Positions 1 to 12,819 of a DNA stretch of 64,000 nucleotides are shown piece after piece (position 1 is the first letter of the stretch; each line of letters begins with the position of its first letter). The position numbers and the translations under genes were made by a program. Source of the DNA: Ziziphus jujuba (Eukaryota; Streptophyta; Magnoliopsida; Rosales; Rhamnaceae); the NCBI RefSeq assembly GCF_031755915.1, contig NC_083383.1, forward strand, positions 25,894,501-25,958,500. The letters are read 5' to 3'. Below the pieces are notes generated by a model. It was not told the origin of the DNA and searched no databases. It was given only the letters and a program-made list of their open reading frames with translations.

Positions 1-298
1 AAAAAAGCCGTTTACCCAACAAACCAAGATTTCTTTTTATATTTCTCATTCCTGATACTACCTTTGATTTTACTCTTGAAAGCAATAACTCAGATATCAA
101 ATGTTCTTTAAATTAACCACTGCTCTCCTCCCACATTACATCCCTCATCAATTTTCTCAATATTCTACAAATCCACTATTGTTGCTCCATCAGAATATAA
201 TGGCCATATAAACATAGTAAAAAACAATGATAATAAAAACTCAGCACTCAAGAAAACTTACAAATCCAACATTAAAAGAATAAATAAATAAAACTTAC

Positions 299-1909
299 AT
301 ATCCTGCTCATGCTCATTTGAGAGGGCAGTCTTTGCTATGCACAAGAATGCAGCATCCACATTGTAGTCCTCTTTTGCTGATGTCTCAAAGTAAGGTATG
401 TTCCCCTTTGAAGCACACCATTCCTTAGCCTTCTTTTCAGAAACCTGTACACAAATAATAATTAGACTGATTTTTTCTTTGGGACAACAAATCTTTCAGA
501 CTAAAACTGCATATCCTTACCACTCTACTATTCCCACCATCAATATCAATCTTGTTTCCGAGCAATATAAATGGAAACGCCCTGGGGTCTGAAGGATTGG
601 CCTGGGAGATGATGAGATTAGAACAATGTGAACATTCAGCACAAAAAGAAAAAATCAAAAATGTAAATAGGAAATTAGAATAAACCAAATCAGACTTGAC
701 TATTATGCAACCTAATTCTAATAGCTACTAACTGGTGGTCGTTTGTGCAAAAGCACTTTAGATTGGCAATTCCATCACCTATGCACATTGCTCTAATTAG
801 GTATACAAAGACATTCAAGTAGAAACAATTAGACAACTGTAGGAGCAAAGAAAAGAAGTTCATGTCAAAGGTCATGAGCACTTATTGCCAGAATTTGAGA
901 AACTTCAGACATGAAGACTAGGTTTATGTAGAATCATTAGTCTTAGAATATGTGAAATCTAGTTAATCTCCCACAGGATTTACAGTGGACATAAAATGAA
1001 AAAGAGTCAAATTGGCCATCAGAAGAGAGTCAATCATTAGGCCACTTCAACAGTTGAAAATCTAACCAGTCCAATAACTGAAACCTAAGGTTATAGTAAC
1101 CAAAATACACCAATTCAAAGTTTCCTATCACTTTCTTCCAAAAATTTCCTATCACTTACTTCCTCTCATCTATCACTCAAAAATGTTAAGTAACAAAAAT
1201 AAAATCAACACACTCCCTCGATCAAACTCTTCAACCTGGAAATATCGTATGAGATTCAGATGTTGAGCATAAATCTGCAATCAAGGAAGTTCAAGCTAGG
1301 TATTCACTCTTACATGAATTTCTAACTCTGTACCATATACCTTTTGAAATTTTCATAGCTCTAAATAATTGCATATTTGTTTTGTAAGAACTTCATAAGC
1401 ATAATTTCTCTATAGGATACAAATTATGTGGTTAAATCAAAAACTTAATTTTAGTTTCTAACATATGTTACTCAAGTTCGATGGATTCTCAATAATACTA
1501 AAGGAATGTTACATAAAATCTTTTGGGGGTCACTTCTATACAAAGAGTCCATAGATCAACTTGGGAAAGAAAGTCTTAAAGATTTAGGAACTTCACATCT
1601 CATGACTGGCTTAGCATTTTCAATCTACAAAATACTTTAAATTAGTCCTAGGATACCTTAAGCAATCATAAGAGTAAACTATCACTAAATTTACTTAATT
1701 TATTCTTCCACCAAATCATAACAGGGTACTGAACAACAACAGGAGGCAACCAGCAGAAAAAGTTGAACAATGCCTGTATAAATGGGTGTCATTTTGGAAT
1801 TTTAGCCCTAATCTTCTCAGCTGAAGGTGCAATAATAAAAGATGCGTAATGATCACTTAAAAGAAATCAGTACAAATTAAGAGGCAAAAACCAATCAAAT
1901 CATATATAC

Positions 1910-1941
<32 letters not shown>

Positions 1942-3794
1942 TCATAGAAAAGTTTACTAAATCACAAACCAATAATTACAAACAACCATACAACAAACTA
2001 GAGCATGATTTAGTAGTCAGAAACCTCCCATTATCATCAGCAAATAACACATAAAAAGCAATATCTTCCCAACTAAAGTTAATGCTCTCATAATAATAAA
2101 TATTGGCAAAACAAGGATTTCACTCCACTTCAGTTTAGCCAAAGAATTTCCACATGAAATGTCATAATAATTTGTTTTCCAAGTGCCCAAGCAGTGCCTG
2201 GTAAGGTAAGATGCCTGAAGCTCCTTTTTGCATCTAAATTAAGTAAATTACATAATACTTGTTTTTGCACACATAGAAAGTCTACCGTAAATAATACAAG
2301 CATCAATTGCTACACAAGTTGTAGACTACTTGAATAATTCCATAGTCCAGATTCTAACTCCACTGTAGATCAAATTGAATGTTGAATGACAGCAACATTT
2401 AGCAACTGGAATGTTTTTTCAAAACATCATTCTACATACACCTTGCTCCAATGACTCAACTCCAATAGTCCCAAGAAACAGAAAATAGTTTTACTGAAGC
2501 AGCCACATTAAGATATACTAAATTGAATACTATGAATCAAACATCTGAACACCACAAGCACAATTACTTAACATGGCCAACATGAGCGAACGCAACAGGG
2601 ACATATAAGCGACTAGGCCAGCAGGTCATGTCAGGCCAAGGATTTCAATATTGTAGACACAACATACAGTTACATGAAAAATAAACAAGCACAGGCTCAA
2701 TATGAGCAGTTCAATAGACAAGATGATCAATTTGACATCTCCACCTGCGACTAACTAATTGTTTCATTAATGAGTAATTGAAGACTAGGCAACCAAGACT
2801 GAAGCCTATACTATCATCTAAATATTAAATATACACAGGAACACAAGGTTACACAAAAAATATACGGGGATAACTTATATATATCTCAAAGCATATTCCA
2901 TCAAAAACAAGATGTCTCGAAGCATTAAAAATAAAAAATAAAAAATAATCTGGATGCGGAATAAAGAAGAACCTGCTTAAGAAACTCCTCATGCCAAGTG
3001 TCAAGTGTATCAAACGACCTCATCACATTGACATCATAAACCAGAACACAACAATCAGCCCCTCTATAAAATGCAACCCCAAGACTTTGAAATCTTTCTT
3101 GCCCAGCAGTATCCCATATCTACCAAAAGCAAATCATCAACAGTAAAAAAAATACCCAATACCCATCACACTAAATCCCAAAAGTAAGCCATTAAAGTAA
3201 CTCAAAAGATACAACTGAACTTTAAAAAAACCAGGAAAAAAAAAAAAAAAAAAAGAAGAAGAAGAAGAAAAACCCACTTGTAGAGTAACGAGCCTGTCAT
3301 CAATTTGCAGTTCTTTCGTCACGAAATCGGCTCCTATAGTAGCTTTATACTGCTGGCTAAACTTCTTATGCACGTATCTAAGAATCCACTTAAAGACCCA
3401 CAAAATACTAATAATTCCCATAATAAAAGAGCATACATATCATATAACAATAAATTCAGTAAAAAGAAGAGAGAGTCTACAAAAAGAGAATTAAATCGTA
3501 ACGGGCATTTAATAGATCAATTTCGAGAACATTTAAAAATCAAAACTTTAAAAACCAAAAAAAAAAAAAAAAAACCACGAATCATTCTATACTTGAAGGA
3601 TACTGGTTCATCAAGGACGTCTTGCCAACTCTGAAATTCAGAAACAAGAATAAATTCCCCAAAAATAAATAATAATAATAACTTTTCGTAACAGACACAT
3701 TGCAGAAATGCATAAACATATACTCAAGAACATACCCACTATCGCCGAGGACGATGACCTTGAGCAAAGTTCGCCTGCGCACTGACATGGCCAT
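299..3794 (-). CDS. Rab7-class small GTPase (RABG3-type), 3' end beyond window
   Basis: This is a vacuolar/late-endosomal Rab GTPase that cycles between GDP and GTP to drive membrane fusion at the tonoplast. Six exons fit with exact phase: 3736-3794, 3604-3630, 3278-3377, 2973-3119, 521-601 and 299-444. All borders are GT..AG. The start is the ATG at 3794 ([13 protein letters not shown]...). Visible G-motifs are the P-loop GDSGVGKTS, split by intron 1; the switch I region around [21 protein letters not shown]; and ETSAK. The LITE-like segment [16 protein letters not shown] and the ending NEHEQDI resemble Arabidopsis RABG3a more than other Rab7 members. The last exon, which should carry the prenylated C-terminal cysteines, is not in the window. 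Exon 2 is only 27 nt, and intron 4 is about 2.37 kb. The family is near certain; the exact paralogue is not. Confidence 0.95.
602..2972 (-). other. Long intron 4 of the Rab GTPase gene
   Basis: This is 2.37 kb of intronic sequence between the WDTAGQE exon and the exon that starts ANPSDP. It contains a compound ATAC/AT microsatellite at about 1903-1941. I saw no coding signature or transposon ends in it. Confidence 0.8.
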
Positions 3795-4082
3795 GAAATT
3801 GATAGAAAAATCAGCGACAAAAAAAAAAAAAGGTTGTATTTAGCTTTTATGTGTAATATTATTGGAATTGAACATGAAAAAACAGACAGAAAAAGCTAAA
3901 AGAAAAAAAGGGGCGCCAATAATCGACGATCGAAGTCCCTTTTCTCTCTTTCTGTATTTTTTTTTCTTTTTTTTTTTTTTTGGTCGAAAATGAAAAATGT
4001 AAATCTCTGCGTGCGAGTGGGTCACAATCACAACATTCACAATCAATTTACTCTCACTCTCCACTCTCTTTGACCTTGCCAC
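3795..4082 (-). promoter_or_regulatory. 5' leader and proximal upstream region of the Rab gene
   Basis: The sequence upstream of the ATG at 3794 contains pyrimidine/poly-A tracts (3820-3831 and 3957-3980) and CT-rich stretches on the sense strand, which are typical of plant leaders. No TATA box could be assigned with confidence, and the transcription start is unknown. Confidence 0.3.
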
Positions 4083-5840
4083 CGAATTTTTAATTTTTAT
4101 TTATTTATAATTAGAGTTTTTTTTTTTTTTTTTGGCTTTATTTTATTTATTTAATTTTTTGGGTTTTTGGCACCAAACTTCTTGAAGTTTCAATTTTCAA
4201 TATTTTTAAAAATTTACCTTTATAGTTTCTGATTAGTATCAATATCCTTTTTTATCAAAAATATTAAAAAAAAAATAGTATCAACACCCCAATAAAATTT
4301 AAAATTTAAATTTGTAAATACTGTAACTTTCACAATTATGTTATAACATTCACAAAATTCCAACAACATTGCCGCTAATTAGATATTATAGGGGATAAAA
4401 TGCAAAAATATTGATATTTACAAGGCATTTTTCCCCAAATAAAAAAAAATTACTTATTTAATTTATTTTCTTATTACCCAAATTTATAGATTTTATAAAA
4501 TTATTGCTAATTTTTGTATCTTGCCCTCGAACTTTTGTAAGTTACTTATATTATCACTGTAACACATTCAATTAATTCACAAAAAATAAATAAATTATGG
4601 GATGCTATCCAGAGTGAAGCCATATCATTTTATTCATAATGAACACCATTTATATCAAACTGGTTGGACTTGGCTTACAATATAAAAACAAAATCCTCAT
4701 TTTTTTTTTCCTCCCATTTATGTTACCAACTTTATAAGTTTCTTATCACTAGCACTAAAATAATATGGAAATAATAACTCATGGTGATGGTGTGGCATTT
4801 TTTAAAAATTTAGAAACAAAGTGCCAACAACCCAATAATTTAGAGATATAATGTAATTTATTATCCCATTTTATATGTCTTCAACTTCTAGTTAGTTTTA
4901 TTTTGAAGTCTGTAAATGAATATTTTAATTAGAATATTCATTAAAAAAATAATAATACAATAAAATAAAATTTGAAACACGTCCAAAAGTACATATTCGA
5001 CGTTTACAAGTATATATGCTTCACAATTCATACCGACATCCTGATTTCTCCTAATTATAATTTGGTTCCTCACCTTTTTCATGATCTGAAATTACCTTAC
5101 ACTATTAAAATCTATCTATTACTTTTAATGGAAAAAAGGATAACAAAGTAAAATCACATAAAATTTTCAATCATATCCCCAAGAATACCTTTTAATGTCC
5201 TTTATTTGTTTGATTTCTTTTTAAAACCTTGCAATAGCCATACATAATAATAAAGATGCAGCTTTGTGATTTTGACCATGGATTTTAAAAGTGGCGATTT
5301 CGGTTTCACATTTACATTTTGTTACAATTTAGACCACGTTTGAATTTTGACTATAAGAGTTCAAAAAACTATTTCACCTATACATGTTATTAGTATTAAA
5401 ATGTATTAAATTTCAAATTAAAAGTATTAAATTACAATTTAATATTTTTTAATTTTAAAATTTTATAATTTAATAACCTTTATTTATTTTTTCTTATTTT
5501 AAAATTGCTCTTTGATACCCCAATTGTATGGCTGTTAAATATTTCATTGTCAAAAGTCAAATATAATTCAAATTGTAACATATTGTAAATTTAGAGCCTA
5601 AATTCAATTTTAGAAGTCAGAGCCCTGAATTGCTAAACCACAAAAATTGAGATATTAAAATGCAACAATCCCGAATATTAAAATAATGATATAACAATAA
5701 ATAAATATTAATCAATAATGTTGAAAATTATGTTAATAATAGTGAATAATATATATATATATATATATATATATTGATAAACAATAGTGAATAATAATAA
5801 ATAAAAAGAACGAATTTTTTTATGTTGATCATAAAGTAAT
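4083..5840. other. AT-rich intergenic DNA between the Rab and HPP genes, left part
   Basis: This stretch is very AT-rich with T- and A-runs and a short AT microsatellite at 5749-5774. No open frame here looks like a protein family. I see no gene. Confidence 0.6.
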
Positions 5841-6190
5841 GGTTAATTGTATTTTATACGATGTATTTGGACATAATTGCACATTGGACTTTTAAATTTA
5901 AAAATGTTCCACATCAAAACTTCAATTTATATTTTGTTTCATATTAAGCCTTCAATTACCAAATTCACTTGCAAAATGTTTAAAAATTAAGAAAACTGAC
6001 CAGTTTTTCTAGTTTACAGACAATATAAGGAGAAAAATTAATTCATTGATTGATCAAAAAATTAATTTTTTCAATTTTCAAAGTTTTTGTTTGTCAATTT
6101 AGGAATTAAAGGCGGAATGTGAAAAAATTTTAATTTGAAAGTTAAATGTACAATATGACCAAAATATAGAATACTAAAGTATAATTAACA
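5841..6190. mobile_element. MITE-like element with imperfect terminal inverted repeats (~350 bp)
   Basis: The left end (GGTTAATTGTATTTTATACG, continuing with TTTGGACATAATTGCACATT) matches the reverse complement of the right end (TGTTAATTATACTTTAGTAT, continuing with TTTGGTCATATTGTACATTT). Similarity runs about 90 bp into the element on both sides. Size, AT-richness and lack of coding potential fit a non-autonomous DNA transposon. The target duplication is not clear. Confidence 0.5.
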
Positions 6191-7155
6191 TTAAAATAAC
6201 CATCAAAATAGAGTGAACATAATAATAATGATGAAAATAATAATAACAATAATTGTTTTTTTTTTCTACATGGTTCCTAATACAGTATTATAGAATAAAT
6301 TTTTGTAGAATTTATTTGTCAAATGTATCATTTGCCCAAAATTAGATTTTAGACGGTTTCATCTGAAAGTTCCATTAAATTCTCTAATGTATTTTGTATG
6401 TTTGGCAATGCTATATTTACCAAAATTTTTTATCAAAAATTTGTTAAACAATGATATGGTAATATATAAGTAGTTGATCAATTATTAATGTTCTACAACC
6501 ATAGGTGGAAAAACCAATTATATAATGCCAATTTATTATTGGAAAAACCAATTATATAAGGCCAATTTATTATTTATGACAATTTTAATAAAAAAAAAAA
6601 TTAGTAAGTGTAGATTATCCTTTGTATGACATAGGAGAAATAATTATGACAATCCTGCGTGAAATTTAAAGGGCCGCTATGCGAAAATTTTCAAAAGTTG
6701 AGCTAAATCATAACTAGGACAAACCTCAGGGATACAAATGTAAATATTTAATTATCCCTTTTATCTTCCTAAAATAAAAATATATCATTAAGCATATATA
6801 CTATTCACATAAGAATGCAATAAAATCATTGTATTATTATTATTATTATTAGTATTAGGGGACAGAAGCAAGGATTTCATTTGAAAAATTGAAACCTAAA
6901 ATGCATAATCATTGTTGAAATGAATAAAACAGTAATTACAAGTGCTACATTACATTGTAGTTCTTCTTCTTGGCACAATTATTTCGAAATCCCTAGTCCA
7001 TCCTAATAAAATTCATTGAAATTTTGTTACAATCTACCTAATTTTACATCTTTTTAGAATGGCCTTGCTTGAGAGGGATTAAAAAGAATCTTGGCTGCCT
7101 TTTGGGAATGAATATGCAGTGTTTTCCCAATAGAATTTACACCGAACATCAAATA
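6191..7155. other. Intergenic DNA downstream of the HPP gene
   Basis: AT-rich with no recognisable gene. It holds a small tandem duplication at about 6507-6572 (unit near GGAAAAACCAATTATATAA) and a TTA microsatellite at 6833-6853. The part next to 7155 should be the 3' untranslated region of the HPP gene on the minus strand. Confidence 0.5.
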
Positions 7156-7212
7156 TTAAAATTTGAAGTTGTCCTTGAAGTATGACACCAACTCTTGCTG
7201 TAAGATCAACAA

Positions 7213-7258
<46 letters not shown>

Positions 7259-9731
7259 CCAATCAATTAGTATTTTTTTCAAAATAATATTACTAATTGC
7301 TGTAAAGATATTATTAATCAAACTTTATAGTAGTTCTAATGAATAAAAAGAGCTATTTTTAAAATTTACCTCTATTTTTTTTTTTCAATGTTTTATTCAA
7401 TTATTGATTATAAACGCCAATCGGCCGGCCAATAATAGAATCAATTCCTTCATTTCAATCCCTACCACATGGTCACTTATAATTTTCCTCTTTTTTTTTT
7501 TTTAATATTTAAACTTAAAAATATAGTTGGCTTGAGGTGCTTTCTTTCCTTTTTAAAAAGAAAAAAAAAAATAGAAGCTTTCGTTTAATTATTTTTCTCT
7601 TCGAAGAACCTTCCATTCCCCCTAAAACAAACTTATTGACACCTCAAAGGGACAGCTATAGCCCCTATGTGATCCACATTTGGTTAGGTTTAGTTTATTC
7701 CGTGGCAAACATGTTTACCACGTGGCATATCAGTTTTCAAAGACAGAGCTATGATTCCTCGTCTCCAAAGTAACACTTTAAAAGCAAGTCACATCAATTA
7801 ATAATACGCAACAAAAAATCTAAAATGAAATAATAAACCTTTTTAGAACTTGCTAGTTGCCATACAACATGGTTGCATCATAAGACGGGAATTTTTTTTT
7901 TTTTTTCCAAATAAATGGAAATTATATATGTTATATAGGAATTTAATACGATAGGGATTTTATGAGATATTAATATTTTTTTATTTCTCTTTTGAAAAAC
8001 TAGATACGAACAAATTAATCTATGAGGTTTAATATTAATTATCATCAGCAGTTGATTCAATATTTTTTTAAAGTTGGATGGATAATTTTTATTCATATGG
8101 CAGTTTACTTAATATATCTTTCTCCACGAGCGTTTTATATCCTTACCATATAAAAATATATTATATTCCAAAAAATTTTCTTTATGTTTTTTTTGAAGGT
8201 TTTCTTTTTGCTATTAAAAGGTGTTTGTAAGAAATTTTTACAGAAAGGAAAGAACTTACAATTAAACAAAGAAGAACACAACCAGCAGCACCGGGGAACA
8301 ATGTATACCAAAAATTCAACTGATGGAACTTTGCTCCATCTATGAACAATATTGGCAAACTTGCAGCTGCAACATATCCACAAATATATAATTTAAAAAA
8401 AAAAAAAATTGAGGGCAATTTGTAATTTTAAAAAACAATTAATTTAACAATTTTTAATCGAATGCAGAATTAAAAAAATATCGATTTTATCGTGTATATT
8501 AGATGCAGCAAAAAAATATTACTTTTGATGCGGATATAAGCGAATCATACCATAACTTCCTTCTATATATCTATATACCTGGTGGATGAGCGGAACGAGT
8601 GAAGATCATGAAGGCAATGGAAGCAGCAAGGGCAGTACTCCTAGCAAGCCATCCTGGTCCAAATATTGACAATGCCACTACTCCCATGGCTGCACAACCT
8701 ATTTGAGCCACAAACATGTTGTATTTCTGCAATTTTACACCCCCCCACCCCCCAAAAAACCAACCAAAAAAATAAAAAAATTCAAATATAAATTTTTGAC
8801 ATACGACAGACATTTGCAACTCATTTGATTTTCAATTGTACCATATTGAATTGTAGGTCATAACGTATTGAATATAACTACTTGTAAGACTTTATATTAT
8901 ATTCCTGTGACCGGCATATTATTATTATTTAATGCTCCTAACATTATTATTATTATTATTTGTTTGAAAAGAGAGAGAAAGAGAGTGGGAGAGAGAGAGT
9001 ACCCTCGCAGCAGGAGAGGAAGGGGTGGCGAAAAGGACGGCAGAAACAGCACCTAACGGAGCAATTGTCATTGAAATTCCTTTTGGTGCTAGCATTTGAT
9101 CCATCTTTCCTAACATTGCCATTGCCACAAATGCCCCTGACATTTTTATTATTAACCCCCAAAAAAAAAAAAAAAAAAAAAAAGATGAAAACATAACATT
9201 ATACTTTTATCTCAATATTTCCCAATAATCATCTAATAATAACATATCATCAAATTTTATATTTCTCCTTTTTTTTTTTTTTTTTGGGTGATAAATTGAA
9301 ATTGATGTTTTGTTTTTGGTTGTAAATAGTTATTAATAGATTTTACCAATTCAACATTCAATGTGCAAAACAAAGTAAAGTATGTCACACTTTTTTTCCA
9401 AAATGCCATATGAAAATAATTAAAACATTTTCTTAGAAAAATAACAAACAAATGAATTGGAAGATTAATAAATCTGATTACCAGCAGAGGGCCAAAGTAT
9501 GTCGCTGAGGGATGGAGAAGCAGAGGCTTTATCAGGTTTCCAACCATCCCAAAACGGAGTCGTTGTGGCGTTGCTTGACGCCGCGATTCTAAACCCATAT
9601 CTTCTTCTTCTTTCTCCACCAACTAAATTGCTTCCTCTTTTTAAGAATGAAGAAAATGAGGTAATAGAAGAGGGGTTTGGAAGAGTAAGGATATTATTAT
9701 AGAGATGCCCAGTTCTGAGTTGCATCCCCAT
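7156..9731 (-). CDS. HPP-family chloroplast membrane protein (plastid nitrite transporter type)
   Basis: Five exons fit with exact phase: 9482-9731, 9003-9136, 8579-8726, 8260-8366 and 7156-7197. They encode 226 residues starting MGMQLRTGHLYNN. The first ~60 residues are Ser/Arg-rich without acidic residues, like a chloroplast transit peptide. Hydrophobic segments follow: GAFVAMAMLGK, IAPLGAVSAVLFA, MFVAQIGCAAMGVVALSIFG, ARSTALAASIAFMIFTRS and WYTLFPGAAGCVLLCLI. The family signature TRSAHPPGAASLP is present, and the protein ends ELVSYFKDNFKF. Arabidopsis members of this family (NITR2;1/NITR2;2) are described as chloroplast-envelope nitrite transporters. The membrane family is certain by signature; nitrite as substrate is inferred by homology. 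The last exon is 42 nt, after a 1.06 kb intron with a GA microsatellite. Confidence 0.93.
7215..7256. repeat. (GA)n microsatellite in HPP intron 4
   Basis: An uninterrupted GA run of about 21 units lies 18 bases upstream, on the gene strand, of the last 42-nt exon. On the gene strand it reads as a CT-type pyrimidine tract close to the acceptor. Confidence 0.9.
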
Positions 9732-10466
9732 TTTTCTTTCCTCTCTCTATATGACCAGATCCAAACAATCCCCTAAATTTTTATATGCAAATTCTCTCTG
9801 TTTTTCTTCCACTTTTTGTTGAATGTTTAGGAGGGTGAAAGAAAACACAGAAGAAATGTTGCTCATGGATATGTCTAAGGAACAAAGTGAGAGGTTGTGG
9901 CGTGGAGAAGACTGGGCTTTTGGGGTGCTTGAAAGGCCAAGTTTTGGATTACTTGGCACTTCGGTCCACAACCTAGACCAGGTCTCTTAGATATATCGCA
10001 CAAAATATATAATAATAAGATAAAAAAAAAAAAGAATGTTAAATAACTTGTACTGGTAGTCTGACTGTCACACTGAAATATCATCTCGTAACATGAGCTC
10101 ATTTTATTATTGTTATTCTTATATGTGTATATATATATATATATATATTGTTTTCCACAATCCAGCTATTAAGCTCTTTCCTTATTATTTCATGAGAATA
10201 TTATATTTAAATCTTTTATAATTTATAAATTTACAGCTAACATTTTAAAAAGATTATGAATAATATTAGTTTAAAAAATATAAATAAAACAACAGAGAAA
10301 GATTATAACTTGTTTAAAATTTAAAAAAAGATTGATGATATTTTTACAATTAAATTGTATTTAAATTAGATCTTAAAAAAAATAGTGGATGAAATTAATC
10401 CCTATTTCATGGATTAATAAAATTTACATGTCTTCTAGTAGGACACTTTTTAAAAACCTATATCGC
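9732..10466 (-). promoter_or_regulatory. Upstream region of the HPP gene
   Basis: About 735 bp lies between the HPP start codon and the Tat retrotransposon, so the element forms the distal boundary of this promoter. It includes an AT microsatellite at about 10126-10148. I saw no coding sequence and no promoter element I can assign. Confidence 0.4.
10462..10466. repeat. Left target-site duplication of the Tat element (ATCGC)
   Basis: Five bases immediately outside the left LTR. They match the five bases after the right LTR (ATAGC, 23761-23765) at four of five positions, as expected for an old insertion. Confidence 0.6.
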
Positions 10467-11020
10467 TGTTAGAATAAAGTTGGAAACTTTCCAACAATCT
10501 GTCGTCTGGTAGATATGCGGACGTGCAACAATCTGTCGTCTCCTAGATATGCGGACGTACCATTTCAAACCTGAAAAAATATCCTCAGACGATTGTTTTG
10601 ATTATTGAAGAACAAAAATAATTTTACAATGTCTGATTGTCTTAATGATTAAAGTATTTTTAAAAAATAAAATTTCAACTAAAAATAACAAAAAACAATA
10701 AACTATAGAAAATAAATTCTAAAAAGAATAAACTAATTAGTCTAATATTTTGTAGTTGTAGTAGAGATATGTCGATACTTCCAAAGCTAACGAAGCTTCT
10801 ATTTATACATGTAGAGAACTTTGAGTTGCTTCACACATTTATAATGTGAGATTTTTGCCAAAACTCCAACTTAAAAAATTTCAATTTATACATGTGACAA
10901 TTACATGACCATTTAATCTCTAATCAATGTGTAACCACTACCAATAAATTAATCTATCAAAAACAATATTATAATAATTTAGAAATATTAATTTGGAAAA
11001 TTAATATTTTGGCCCAAACA
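10467..11020 (-). repeat. 3' LTR of the Tat element (left copy, 554 bp)
   Basis: Aligns with 23221-23760 over its full length. It carries a private 34 bp tandem duplication at 10492-10525 / 10526-10559 (unit starting CAACAATCTGTCGTCT). The TATA motif TATAAATAG reads on the minus strand at 10799-10807. Confidence 0.92.
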
Positions 11021-11037
11021 TTGTCCCCTTACTTTGT
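11021..11037 (-). other. Polypurine tract next to the 3' LTR
   Basis: On the minus strand the bases just before the LTR read CAAAGTAAGGGGACAA, followed by TGTTTGGG of the LTR. A purine-rich run directly abutting the LTR is the expected plus-strand primer site and confirms the minus-strand orientation. Confidence 0.6.
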
Positions 11038-11607
11038 AATTTTGCAGTAGAATGGAAAATTGCAAAGCAATATTGAACTAGCTCTTCGGCCTTATCTTTT
11101 AACTTTAATGCATGCCGACCACATTGTCTTGCCAAAAATCATCTATACCATTTTACTATTTAATTGCACGACCATGTTTCCTAGCACAAGAATCCCATGC
11201 AGCATCCCCGTACCAATTCCTTTGCTCATGTCATGTGCTAAATTACTATGCTCAAGATTTCATTAAACAAGAAAACTCCACGTTGCTTCTAAAATTGTCA
11301 AACCCATGCTCTCCAATTTTGGCAGTCACTCTTGCATATCATGAGTAACCAAAACTGCACCTTAGCCATACAAAACAAAATCAATTCAAATTCCATTACA
11401 ATCTATGCATGCTAATTGTACACGCATCCCTGCTGCACTTGTTTCATTTATTTACTTTTATCTCTTGTTGATAAGCTTCTCCATCTCTTCATAATGGCAG
11501 CCAATACAACCCCAAGTACTGCCTTTGCACGGAAACAGCCTTCCAAACAAAGAATTTCTTCTTCCTCCAGACGATGCTGACAAAGGAAATAAACCGTCCA
11601 TAGAAAG

Positions 11608-12819
11608 GTAAGCCCATCTTCTTTTGCTTCATGCTTTCAATCATGACCAAGCGTTAGCCTTTTACTGTTTAAATCCATATAAAGCGTGATGATACTCCAA
11701 AATATATATATATATATATATTTTTTTTTTTTGAAATTCTCACGCCACTACAACTCCCAAAACAGCTTTGAAGCCAACTGCTTTCTCCTTTTGCAACCGT
11801 GCCGACAGCGGAATCGCATCGAGTATCGTACTGTTAGGTCCTCCATTATTCGGCCTCTGTGTCATTTATTCTTTTGAATGCTTGCAACTGAAATAACGTC
11901 CTAACGTCAGACCGAATTATATCTATATATGACTAACCGCACGAAGGTTTCATGGTTTGCTTTCTCTTACAGGTTGCAAACTCTACATGTATATCCAGTC
12001 CGTTGCAAAGCTTTTGCTTCTATTGAACCGTGCACCAAACATTCTCCAGTTATCTGGTAATTACTTCTTCTTGAACCCATTTAATGCACCACTTAGCATA
12101 TCTTGCACAAAATGCCATTTGTCTATCATCTGGCCAGTAAAGCATCCTTCATCCTGATATATGTACAGCAGCACATCATCTACTAGCTTACGGGTTAACA
12201 TATATGAATATATATATATATATATATATATATCATCAAAGCACCTTATTTTAAATATATATATATATATATATACACGAATGAAACATGAAAGTAATCA
12301 CAGGCCCCCCTTTTATATTATTCATATATATATATATATATATGTGCACGGTTTCATGTGTATATCAAAGCATCAAAGCATTTCAAAAAGGTGCACACAT
12401 ATCTTTATCCGGCCACACATGCACTCTCTCGGTTCTATATATATATATATATATATATTGTCACACATCTCGTGCTTTGTTTTATATATATATATATATA
12501 TATATATGAATATAGCATTAAAAACTTGCAAGTAGCTCTCCTAATTTTCACCTCATGGATGTTTAAACCTTTTCAAGCTGTTAAATTTTTTCTTACGTAA
12601 TCGGCTCAACTATTGATCATAAGGACACAACTTTACCAAAGCCGTAATACAAAAAATAATAAGGCTCACGATATATCTTCATAACTAAAGGTACTAGTGG
12701 TCTTAATTTAGCATACTAAATATATATATATATATATATTATTTTTTTATTTTTTTTTTAAATATGCTTTTTATATATGGCAGGCCACCAATAAAAATAA
12801 ATTGTCATATGTGGAGTAG
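11608..12819. repeat. Cluster of seven AT microsatellites in the Tat 3' region
   Basis: (AT)n runs occur at about 11702-11720, 12209-12233, 12255-12275, 12325-12343, 12437-12459, 12483-12508 and 12720-12740. They may lie inside the first intron of the antisense gene. Short frames rich in Ile-Tyr here come from the repeats and are not genes. Confidence 0.8.

Noticed and set aside
12161..12600. Frames rich in Ile-Tyr repeats
   Set aside because: They are translations of (AT)n microsatellites.
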